Shown in pieces: positions 7,766 to 14,558 of a stretch of 20,294 nt of DNA. Under the pieces are notes generated by a model. That model saw only the letters and a program-made list of their open reading frames with translations. It had not been told where the DNA came from and did no database searches. The stretch comes from a virus, in IMG/VR virus record IMGVR_UViG_3300042896_000379, positions 1 through 20,294 of that record, one strand, 5' to 3'. The stretch's first letter is position 1. Every line of letters starts with the position of its first letter. The position numbers and the translations under genes were made by a program.

Positions 7766-8912
7766 TGTTTCTATAATCCTTAGTATTACGATACCATTTC
7801 TCAGATCCATCAATCATAATGTCGATACATCTGTCAATGGTTCCAGTAGTCCAATTAGATAATTGACCCATTTTCTTTCTTGGTTTAACTAATAAATTAT
7901 CTAGTTTATTTTTAACATCTTCCATAGACCAAGGAATATATAAACATTCCGCGTCATTAGCAAATGACTCAGGGAAAGATCTATAGGCGGGATACAAACA
8001 ATTTGTGCCAAGTGCATCTGCTTCTGACGCTGTGTTACTTACCCAATCCTGCAAGGCACAATTAAATAATACTCGAGAATCAGCTAGCAATTCATAGTAC
8101 TCATTCTTTTTAAGATTTTCATAGATCTTAAAATTAGAAGTCTTTTCTAACTCCCTTGCGCGATCTAAATACTTTTGATCGTTACTACGTAATGGTCCGC
8201 CTGATAAAACAGCAAACTCCACATCTCGATTATACTTACCATAGTCCTCAACTAGATCCATAAAGAATCCTGGTTGCTTTTCCTGATCGAATCTAGCAGC
8301 AAACACCACTCGCTTTTTACGAGTAATGAATGGTTTAATTTCAGCAATACGACTTTGTACTTCATCTTTATCAAATGCTAATCCGGAGATATTATAGATT
8401 GGTGCTTTCCAACCTGCGATCCTCATATGTGCAACCATCTCTTCATTCGATGCAAGAATACCTGTTACCCAAGTATCACACATTTTTTCATAATGCCCCA
8501 TCCATTCCTGCATATCCCATACATGAAGGAAATCATCTGGGTCTATTGTCTGTGCAAGACAACGAACATAAATCTCAGGTTGATATTCCCAAGGTAATTG
8601 ATCCACAATATAAGGGATTGCTTCAATGCCGGGCGTAAACATATCCTCAAAGAAAATAGTATCGTTCCAGGTAATCTCACCCGACTTCATTTTCTTAACA
8701 AGATTAGCCATCTGCGTTAAAGAATAATAACTGCGACCGTGTGCATCAAGCACCTGACCTGTTACGATAGATTTGGAATCGTCAAGAATATCACCGTGTA
8801 TAATTTCATAATCAATTCCCCTACGCTTAAATGCCGCTTCACTCCATTGCTGAAGTTGTAAAGTATATCGACCTTCATAGGGCTCTAACCCCATATAATA
8901 TAACTTACTCAT
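7743..8912 (-). CDS. GT-B fold glycosyltransferase (GT4-like)
   Basis: A 389-residue protein with a GT4-like C-terminal half: FAARFDQEKQP at 204-214 is the usual post-linker strand and donor-binding loop, LSGGPLRS follows near 236-243, and D289-x7-E297 (region DWVSNTASEA) corresponds to the E-x7-E donor-binding motif with the first Glu replaced by Asp. The N-terminal half is less conserved and would bind the acceptor. No signal peptide or transmembrane helix is seen, so it acts in the host cytoplasm. It starts on the base where the QueD-like gene stops (TAATG overlap) and is followed by overlapping galE. The acceptor could be modified DNA, a protein or a surface glycan; the sequence does not decide. 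Confidence 0.8.
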   Translation of the reverse strand: MSKLYYMGLEPYEGRYTLQLQQWSEAAFKRRGIDYEIIHGDILDDSKSIVTGQVLDAHGRSYYSLTQMANLVKKMKSGEITWNDTIFFEDMFTPGIEAIPYIVDQLPWEYQPEIYVRCLAQTIDPDDFLHVWDMQEWMGHYEKMCDTWVTGILASNEEMVAHMRIAGWKAPIYNISGLAFDKDEVQSRIAEIKPFITRKKRVVFAARFDQEKQPGFFMDLVEDYGKYNRDVEFAVLSGGPLRSNDQKYLDRARELEKTSNFKIYENLKKNEYYELLADSRVLFNCALQDWVSNTASEADALGTNCLYPAYRSFPESFANDAECLYIPWSMEDVKNKLDNLLVKPRKKMGQLSNWTTGTIDRCIDIMIDGSEKWYRNTKDYRNNVSESKY

Positions 8913-9304
8913 TATCTTTCCTCAAAAACAAGTCTGCATCCATTCTCACCATCTTCCGATACTTCTATAGTATAACATCTTGAAGGCCATTGCTCAAGAC
9001 ATTTGGCATACAATTCTCTTGCCATCATTTCACATGATTTATAATCTAATTGTAATGTGCCATCAGAATACCATCGCTCCATAATACGCTTTGCCTGAAT
9101 AAATTCAACATCTCTGTTATCATGAAACACTTCCATTTCAACTTTAAAATGAAAAATATGCCTATGAGGCGTACCTAAAAAGGAAACATCTAACCAATCG
9201 CCTGTAGCCAACTTAGGATCAGTTGCAGCTGCAGGATACTTATGAATACCTTCTTTACGAAAGGTTACCCATATATAACTTTTATTTTTTGTAAACATAC
9301 TCAT
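8912..9304 (-). CDS. Divergent QueD/PTPS-superfamily-like protein
   Basis: A 130-residue protein of a type I associate with T4-like aquatic phages. Its pattern resembles a T-fold QueD/PTPS enzyme: a lone His in GIHKYPAA (H21), a paired-His strand HRHIFHFKVE (H47, H49, H52) in place of HGH, a VEFIQAKR segment like the VMDF..LK region, a SCEMMARELY helix like the T.EN.A helix, and C-terminal TIEVSEDGENG with a candidate anchoring Glu. I do not see the catalytic Cys in its standard place or the LDH motif. It overlaps the TGT-like gene upstream by 4 nt and the glycosyltransferase downstream by 1 nt. The fold and a pterin/deazaguanine role are inferences from pattern plus neighbours; it may not be catalytic QueD. 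Confidence 0.5.
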   Translation of the reverse strand: MSMFTKNKSYIWVTFRKEGIHKYPAAATDPKLATGDWLDVSFLGTPHRHIFHFKVEMEVFHDNRDVEFIQAKRIMERWYSDGTLQLDYKSCEMMARELYAKCLEQWPSRCYTIEVSEDGENGCRLVFEER

Positions 9305-10590
9305 CCAAATAACTCCTCAAGTGAAGATGGAGCCACAGCATTAACTGGCTCCGAGTCCATAAATTTACCGACATGCTTTTCCCAATAAAGAAAATCTTCG
9401 TTTGTCTTTACATCAAATAATGTAGAATATTCATTTTCACATCCCTTATCTCTGCAGAATCTCAAGAAGTTTTCTTTTGAATTCATTAGTTCAGAAACAT
9501 CCATTGTAAAGTTATGCACATTAGTTAGGATGAATGCTAGTCTTGCTCTCATTACATCAATGAATTTTCCACCTTGTTCTAAATATAGACCAACCGCAAT
9601 ATTCATTAACTTGTGGTATTCTTCGGGTGTATATTCTGTACCACATACAGAATTAATTTCACTAACAACTGTTCTATAAATGTTAGAATATTCCCTTCCC
9701 ATTTTTACTGAAGAACCACCATAATCACCTGGGCTGTTTTTCTTACAGTGTGAGAAGTAAAACAATCCATTGTCCAATGACATAGAATGTGTTGTGGAAT
9801 CATACGAGATATCTACACCATCATATAGACCAGTTTGACTAAATAGCAAATAAGGTAAAATACGTTTAAGTGCACCTACACCCAAGACGTGCAAATGAAA
9901 TGGTCTTTCAAATGGAACCGAGTTAACATAAAATGCTCGTTTAACATCTTCGAGTGGTCCCATACCTAGTGCAGCTGATCCCATAGCAACACCACCAATA
10001 CGATGATGTAGTTCTTTAGGTATCTCAGCTAACATACATTCTGCCCATTTAGCATAAGTATCTGCACCAGATCCTTGAAGAATAGCAAATGGTCGACATT
10101 TACTATTTAAAGAATCAAATCTTAAAATTTGATCTTTAACATTCTTGCCCGTTGCTCTCGCATAAGACTCAAAATTTTCCATGTCAACATATCTACGCTT
10201 AGTATCAATCTTTGCTGATACACCACTAGCAGATGTGGACTTTACCGGAATCTCATCAAATGCCATACCAATATCAGCATAGGTGCCTTGATTCTCGTAT
10301 ACCTTATCTCTTGTCTCGGGTGTATTTTGTAAACCTCGGGTAATAATTTGCAATCCGCCAGAGTCAGCATGAATATTTTTAATTGCTGGTCTAAACTTTT
10401 GTAACTTCTTACCAAAGTTCTTTTCAGTAAATCCGTTATACAATAATGAGAATTGATGATTATTTTTATTATGAACAGTCTTATTAATCATATCAATAAT
10501 CATCTGCAATGTCTCAGGGTCATTACATTGTTCTGCGCCAAGTCTGAGATATGCTGGACCTGATATTACATATTCTAAAATTTTACTCAT
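9301..10590 (-). CDS. TGT-fold (DpdA-like) guanine transglycosylase
   Basis: A 429-residue protein carrying the tRNA-guanine transglycosylase motif order: HADSGGLQ at 74-81 (catalytic-pocket Asp76 as in the DSGGFQ motif), MAFDEIP at 109-115 (matching MaFDECP), FAILQGSG at 168-175 (matching the FGIVQGG motif), IGGVAMG at 198-204 (matching GGLAVGE), LGVG at 236-239, and GVDISYDST at 258-266 with D264 as the best nucleophile candidate. Such enzymes swap guanine for a 7-deazaguanine. The phage/bacterial DpdA branch does this on DNA, the bacterial Tgt branch on tRNA. I see no clear CxCx2C zinc cluster as in Tgt, which with the context favours a DpdA-like DNA role. It overlaps the preceding glycosyltransferase by 4 nt and has a perfect promoter 88 nt upstream. 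Confidence 0.82.
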   Translation of the reverse strand: MSKILEYVISGPAYLRLGAEQCNDPETLQMIIDMINKTVHNKNNHQFSLLYNGFTEKNFGKKLQKFRPAIKNIHADSGGLQIITRGLQNTPETRDKVYENQGTYADIGMAFDEIPVKSTSASGVSAKIDTKRRYVDMENFESYARATGKNVKDQILRFDSLNSKCRPFAILQGSGADTYAKWAECMLAEIPKELHHRIGGVAMGSAALGMGPLEDVKRAFYVNSVPFERPFHLHVLGVGALKRILPYLLFSQTGLYDGVDISYDSTTHSMSLDNGLFYFSHCKKNSPGDYGGSSVKMGREYSNIYRTVVSEINSVCGTEYTPEEYHKLMNIAVGLYLEQGGKFIDVMRARLAFILTNVHNFTMDVSELMNSKENFLRFCRDKGCENEYSTLFDVKTNEDFLYWEKHVGKFMDSEPVNAVAPSSLEELFG

Positions 10591-11951
10591 GCGAATAAGC
10601 TTTCTAAAGTATCTGTTTCTTTTTCAGATGGTACGAAGGTTGGGTCTTTTGCCAAGTATGTGTCTTTGTCTGTATAAATTATATTATACTTTGACTTATT
10701 TGTCAATACACTTTTGACATCATCTATTGCTAAGAATGACCTATTTAGTATGCGAACAAAGTCAATATATTTAATTTCGGAATATTCATTTATTTTTGCA
10801 GAATCTGATTTTGATGTAACCGAAGGTGTATATGATTCTACAAAGTCTTTCCAATATTTTGCTGTGCCTGAATCCAAATCTTTAATATATTGTAGTGCAC
10901 CATTACCATACCATTTTTCAGGTTTCATTCCATAAACAGCTTTAATAGCTTCACCTGCTTCTGATACTGGTTTTCTAATATAATATTTTTTATCGAAGTT
11001 TGTTACCCATTCCGATTTGTCAATAACAACACATGGCATATGACCAAGACATTCAAAGAATGTAAATGGATAATTCTCTCTTAAGGAAGGATTAAAATGA
11101 ACTTTTGCAGATTTAATGAAGTCTACTTTTTCGTCACCAACAACTCCTGACTTAATTTCATAATTAGTAATTTCTAATTCTGCGAGACGAGCTTCGAATT
11201 TTTTCTTACCATTACTATTGGTAATAATTTTTGCAGGCAATCCTGTTTCTTTTATAATTTTAAGAAATGCTTCAGGATTTTTTCTATCTTCCCAACGACC
11301 AATATAAAGTACACCCTCTCTTGTTCCATTATTTTCTACAAGGAGACCTCGTTCAGACATGGGCATAGGTAATTTTTTAACATTGATTCCCCCGTTGCCT
11401 GAGATTTCATTCACGTTACGATCAGATTGTGTACCAATATAACAATTTTCAAGATTCATTAAATTATTAAAGAACTCATTGCAACTTTCACTAAACACAC
11501 CTTTAAATTTTCTAGTGTCACGGAACACCATACTTTCCTCATGTGTGTAGAATACAACTGGGATATATTTGTTTAGATCAAAAGATAAAGCAGCAGGCAT
11601 TGCTTCTAATGAATTACATACTATCATATCATATAGATTAGTATTAAATGCTTTCATTATAGCATTTCTAAAATTGAGCATCTTCTCAAAATTAATAGAA
11701 TCAGTAAATGCAAATGTGCCGGTATGATTCTTATATGACATAGGCGCATCCGAAGTGATTATGTTGGCACCTAAAGACTCAACCAGTGCGCCAAAATCGT
11801 TACTAGACGCCTTATCTAAGATTAAATCAACTTTCCAATTTAAGTCTTTAGCCATCTCAGTAAAGCCTTTAGCAAATTGCCCTATGCCTCCGTGAGGTAC
11901 AAGATGTTGATCACTAATACAAAAAGCAATACGCTTACTATAAGTTTTCAT
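10587..11951 (-). CDS. GT-B fold glycosyltransferase (GT4-like)
   Basis: A 454-residue GT-B enzyme. The N-terminal domain opens with a beta strand and a glycine loop HGGIGQFAKG (20-29), the acceptor-side loop of GT4 proteins. The linker strand YIGRWEDRKNP (216-226) begins the C-terminal domain, and E292-x7-E300 (RENYPFTFFEC) is the donor-nucleotide motif. The last 80 or so residues are an extra tail beyond the usual domain. No export signal is present. Start and stop codons overlap the 62-aa gene and the TGT-like gene by 4 nt each, tying it to the deazaguanine cluster. The promoter for the transglycosylase lies in its C-terminal coding region. Confidence 0.83.
   Translation of the reverse strand: MKTYSKRIAFCISDQHLVPHGGIGQFAKGFTEMAKDLNWKVDLILDKASSNDFGALVESLGANIITSDAPMSYKNHTGTFAFTDSINFEKMLNFRNAIMKAFNTNLYDMIVCNSLEAMPAALSFDLNKYIPVVFYTHEESMVFRDTRKFKGVFSESCNEFFNNLMNLENCYIGTQSDRNVNEISGNGGINVKKLPMPMSERGLLVENNGTREGVLYIGRWEDRKNPEAFLKIIKETGLPAKIITNSNGKKKFEARLAELEITNYEIKSGVVGDEKVDFIKSAKVHFNPSLRENYPFTFFECLGHMPCVVIDKSEWVTNFDKKYYIRKPVSEAGEAIKAVYGMKPEKWYGNGALQYIKDLDSGTAKYWKDFVESYTPSVTSKSDSAKINEYSEIKYIDFVRILNRSFLAIDDVKSVLTNKSKYNIIYTDKDTYLAKDPTFVPSEKETDTLESLFA
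10678..10706 (-). promoter_or_regulatory. Perfect sigma70 consensus TTGACA-17-TATAAT before the TGT-like gene
   Basis: TTGACA (10701-10706) and TATAAT (10678-10683) on the minus strand with a 17-nt spacer match the consensus at all 12 positions. It sits in the 3' part of the upstream glycosyltransferase gene. The predicted start is near 10671, about 80 nt before the TGT/DpdA-like ATG at 10590, so it would allow transglycosylase, QueD-like, glycosyltransferase and galE expression independent of the upstream genes. Confidence 0.68.
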
Positions 11952-12136
11952 ACTTTATCCTTTAGCATCATTTTACGACCCTCGACTCCTACTAACATAT
12001 CAAACACTTCAATTACTCTTTGCAACATAGCACAATTCAACATTAGTAAATCTCTACGGTCATCGCACATCATAATTTGTTGATCTATAGGTTCCATCAA
12101 TTCCGCCATTCTTTTTGGCACATTTATGTTATCCAT
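11948..12136 (-). CDS. Small hypothetical protein (62 aa)
   Basis: A 62-residue, probably all-helical protein, rich in Met (11 of 62) and leucine. It has a charged MCDDRRDLLML segment and ends with VEGRKMMLKDKV. It begins at ATG 12136 behind AGGTG and directly abuts the exonuclease stop, and its own stop overlaps the next glycosyltransferase start by 4 nt. This tight coupling is the main evidence that it is real. No domain, membrane segment or catalytic motif is recognised; a small partner or regulator of a neighbouring enzyme is possible but unsupported. Confidence 0.65.
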   Translation of the reverse strand: MDNINVPKRMAELMEPIDQQIMMCDDRRDLLMLNCAMLQRVIEVFDMLVGVEGRKMMLKDKV

Positions 12137-12646
12137 TTATTCACCTAATATTTTAATTAGATGTTTAGTCTGATGCATAGCATCATCTAAAGCATTATGA
12201 TATGTTCCTTCTCTTGCATCTGCAGGTACCCAATGAAATAATGCTTTAACTGTGCGATAGCAACGATCATCCCAACATTTCCATGGAGGTTCTCTATCAG
12301 TGTTAAAATACGCATTTGCTAGAATTGTATTATCAAATACTGCACCGTTGCCCCATACAGGTAGGCTCTTAGGTCCGAACCATTCCTCGAACTCATCCAG
12401 CGCTTGTTTTAATGGGATATTGTTGCGAGTAAGTTCCCGCAGTGCTTCTTTATTTTGTTCGGACCACCATTTGACTGTTTCTTTTGAGATATGCATTCCT
12501 GCATCTTTACAAGTCTTAATGTCCACTGTACAGTAAAAGGTATCTAGTATTTCTTTACCTTCAAATTTTACTGCACCTATTGAACAAATAGCAGCATTAG
12601 ATCTTGTTGACATTGTTTCCAAGTCAACCATAATATTAACTGTCAT
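12137..12646 (-). CDS. DEDDh 3'-5' exonuclease (DexA / exonuclease VIII-like)
   Basis: A 169-residue RNase H-fold exonuclease. The acidic metal-binding residues are in order: D8 and E10 in MVDLETM, D105 in the NGAVFDNTIL segment, and H150 with D155 in HNALDDA, giving the DEDDh pattern. The WWSEQ segment near 60-64 is characteristic of the group that includes T4 DexA and the Rv2179c-like exonucleases (PF16473 type). It could trim DNA or RNA 3' ends; T4 DexA is longer (227 aa), so I do not give that symbol. ATG at 12646 has AGGAT upstream. Its place between two glycosyltransferase genes is unusual, and it may have no functional link with them. Confidence 0.85.
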   Translation of the reverse strand: MTVNIMVDLETMSTRSNAAICSIGAVKFEGKEILDTFYCTVDIKTCKDAGMHISKETVKWWSEQNKEALRELTRNNIPLKQALDEFEEWFGPKSLPVWGNGAVFDNTILANAYFNTDREPPWKCWDDRCYRTVKALFHWVPADAREGTYHNALDDAMHQTKHLIKILGE

Positions 12647-12654
12647 ATATTATC

Positions 12655-13593
12655 CTATTGTAATTCTTTCACCCATTGTTCCACATAATTTGACCAATCA
12701 TAAGATTTAGCATGTTCGCGAATAGCATAACACTTTTCTCTATACTTATTTGGCTTATCCTTGTAATATTTTAGTGCGTTTACTGTAAATTCAATAAATT
12801 CTTTTTCTTCCACCGGTACTTGTATTCCGCCAAAAATACTAACTCTCTCCTGCCAATAACCTACCGGTGTACCAATAACTAATTTCCCTGCAGCGCCAGC
12901 CTCCAAGGAGGGTAACCCGCCCCCCTCTTGCATACTAGGTATAATAACAGCATCCACAAATTTATAAAATCCCGGCATAGTAACAAAACTATTATGATAA
13001 TGATTTGCTACTCTAAATTCCAAGCCTACTTTCTCGCATGCTTCTTTTACAAGGTATCCTCTTTTTTTCCATTTTAAATTTGGTACTTGATCCTGATCTA
13101 TCATCTCTTGAGTAAATTCATGGCGCTCGTAATATGCACTAGCATATCCCACCACCTTTAATTCTTTATTTGGTTCAGAGTAAAAAGAATTATAATTGAT
13201 ACCTATGGGAAAAACAATAGGTTCTGTAGGTATATTTAATCCTTTACTATAGTCTTTTAAGTAATTGCTAATTACACCATATTTCCTAAAACGACTAAAA
13301 TTTTCTATACCATATATTTTAATGTAATCAGTTAAATCAAATACAGAATGGGCAATAACAACGCATCTTTCAGGTGTAATATCATACGAGGATTTCAATG
13401 TCAAATACCCATGCGGGGTTGTTATCCAAAAATCAATATGAGAATCTAATTCTGTTATTTCATCTCTAGTATAATGTTTATCCCATGGAAGTAAATTGCA
13501 GTTATACCCATAATCCCAGAGATATTTAAATAGACCATAGTGAATAGATCCAAATGCCCATTCATTATCAGATAAGAAAACTACGTTTTTCAC
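12655..13593 (-). CDS. GT-B fold glycosyltransferase (GT4-like)
   Basis: A 312-residue GT4-like transferase, short for the family. The C-terminal donor site is clear: PSMQEGGGLPSLEAGAAGK with E223-x7-E231, followed by LVIGTPVGYWQE. The N-terminal domain contains VVFLSDN at the first strand and an AHSVFDL segment. Translation starts at GTG 13593, whose bases overlap the folE stop (GTGA), so it is coupled to folE. No signal peptide or membrane helix is seen. The donor sugar and acceptor cannot be read from the sequence. It is one of three GT-B genes interleaved with deazaguanine genes. Confidence 0.82.
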   Translation of the reverse strand: MKNVVFLSDNEWAFGSIHYGLFKYLWDYGYNCNLLPWDKHYTRDEITELDSHIDFWITTPHGYLTLKSSYDITPERCVVIAHSVFDLTDYIKIYGIENFSRFRKYGVISNYLKDYSKGLNIPTEPIVFPIGINYNSFYSEPNKELKVVGYASAYYERHEFTQEMIDQDQVPNLKWKKRGYLVKEACEKVGLEFRVANHYHNSFVTMPGFYKFVDAVIIPSMQEGGGLPSLEAGAAGKLVIGTPVGYWQERVSIFGGIQVPVEEKEFIEFTVNALKYYKDKPNKYREKCYAIREHAKSYDWSNYVEQWVKELQ

Positions 13594-14270
13594 TTACCAC
13601 ACATTCTTGCAATACTTAAAAATTCATTCCTTGCGGATGCATCTGTTTTAAATCCTCCACCGAGACGAACTGTAACTGTAGATGACCCCGTATCCTCAAC
13701 CCCTCTAGACTTGACACAGTAATGTTGAGCATCAATCATAACAGCAACATCTTCAGTATCAAGAATAAATTGAAGTGTATGAAAAATCTGCTCTGTTAGG
13801 CGTTCTTGAATTTGAGGACGCTTACTAAAATATTCTACTATACGATTGATCTTGGATAGTCCAAGAACTCTTTCTTTCGGAACATATGCTACAGTAGCAA
13901 CACCGTCAATGACCACAAAATGATGCTCGCAATTACTTTGAACATTAACATTTCTTTCTACAACCATTTCGTTGTAGTTCATTTTATTGTTTACTGTTGT
14001 ACATTTAGGAAATGCATCATAGTCTAATCCCCAGAAAATTTCATTAACATACATCTTAGCAACACGTTTCGGTGTTTCTATTAGACTATCATCTGTTAAA
14101 TCTAATCCAAGTATTCCCATGATATCTTGGAACTTTTCCTCGATCATTGCAATTTTTAATTTGCGATCAATACCGTTATCTCTACGGGGGGTTTCAACAC
14201 CCATTTTAAATAGATGTTCGTGTACCTGTTGACCTAACTCAGGGTCAGTTTTTGTTTTGTTGTATGACAT
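13590..14270 (-). CDS. folE: GTP cyclohydrolase I
   Basis: A 226-residue type I GTP cyclohydrolase (E. coli FolE 222 aa), converting GTP to 7,8-dihydroneopterin triphosphate. Zinc ligands and active-site residues are present: C114-E115-H116-H117 in SNCEHHF, H183 and C185 in QHYCVKSRG, the VLGLSKINRIVEYFSKRPQ segment (135-153), and the IQERLTEQI helix. The reaction is the first step of both folate and 7-deazaguanine synthesis. QueD, QueE and a TGT-like gene nearby favour the deazaguanine route, though boosting folate for phage thymidylate synthesis is an alternative. The ATG at 14270 has an AAGGAAGGA site upstream. Confidence 0.96.
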   Translation of the reverse strand: MSYNKTKTDPELGQQVHEHLFKMGVETPRRDNGIDRKLKIAMIEEKFQDIMGILGLDLTDDSLIETPKRVAKMYVNEIFWGLDYDAFPKCTTVNNKMNYNEMVVERNVNVQSNCEHHFVVIDGVATVAYVPKERVLGLSKINRIVEYFSKRPQIQERLTEQIFHTLQFILDTEDVAVMIDAQHYCVKSRGVEDTGSSTVTVRLGGGFKTDASARNEFLSIARMCGK

Positions 14271-14335
14271 TTTTTGAATCCTTCCTTACACGGATATGAT
14301 AATTGAATTTTGTTACCTTTGTGTAACATTATTAT
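14271..14335 (-). other. Intergenic leader before folE
   Basis: This 65-nt gap between the histone-like gene and folE holds a 6-bp hairpin on the minus strand (TGTTAC, loop ACAAAG, GTAACA) and the folE ribosome site. The hairpin lacks a following T-run, so I do not call a terminator. A CATAAATA sequence just upstream (14333-14340) is one base from the late promoter box but lacks support. Confidence 0.35.
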
Positions 14336-14530
14336 TTATGCCTTTGCTTTAGCCTCAGCACGAGTATTTTTCTCTTCGGTGATTTCATTTCTACGAGCCT
14401 TAACCGCTTTGGATAATTCCGCTAAAGCTTTGCGAGCACGTGTTCCTGCAGCACTATTGCCTTTGGTAAATTTTTCATTCTCAGCCTCATATGCTGCTAA
14501 GCTTGTTTTGATATCGTTATGTGCGTTCAT
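14336..14530 (-). CDS. Histone H1-like small basic protein (Hc1-like)
   Basis: A 64-residue, helical, lysine/arginine-rich protein. Residues 24-50 contain the signature GNSAAGTRARKALAELSK followed by AVKARRNEI, the pattern of the bacterial histone H1-like (Hc1-type) family. The C-terminus is a basic Ala/Lys tail (RAEAKAKA). It has an AAGGAAATAAT ribosome site. It probably binds DNA through its basic face; similar small proteins occur in aquatic phages. It lies between queE and folE, so it may be expressed with the modification genes and act on replicating or packaged phage DNA. The role is inferred from the family only. Confidence 0.8.
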   Translation of the reverse strand: MNAHNDIKTSLAAYEAENEKFTKGNSAAGTRARKALAELSKAVKARRNEITEEKNTRAEAKAKA

Positions 14531-14558
14531 ATTATTTCCTTTTTGTTAATGTTTTCAT

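Noticed and set aside
7766-7813. Earlier TTG start for galE
   Set aside because: It would add 16 residues deep inside the upstream glycosyltransferase gene; the ATG at 7765 fits the Rossmann N-terminus.
13373-13396. TTGACA-17-TATTAC inside a glycosyltransferase gene
   Set aside because: The -10 matches only 4 of 6 bases; several such partial matches exist in the AT-rich coding sequence.
14313-14330. Hairpin TGTTAC/GTAACA as a terminator before folE
   Set aside because: Only 6 bp with no GC-rich stem and no T-run on either strand.
14333-14340. CATAAATA, a near match to the late promoter box, upstream of folE
   Set aside because: One mismatch at the first base, overlaps the histone-like gene's stop region, and folE is not expected to be a late gene; chance is likely in AT-rich DNA.
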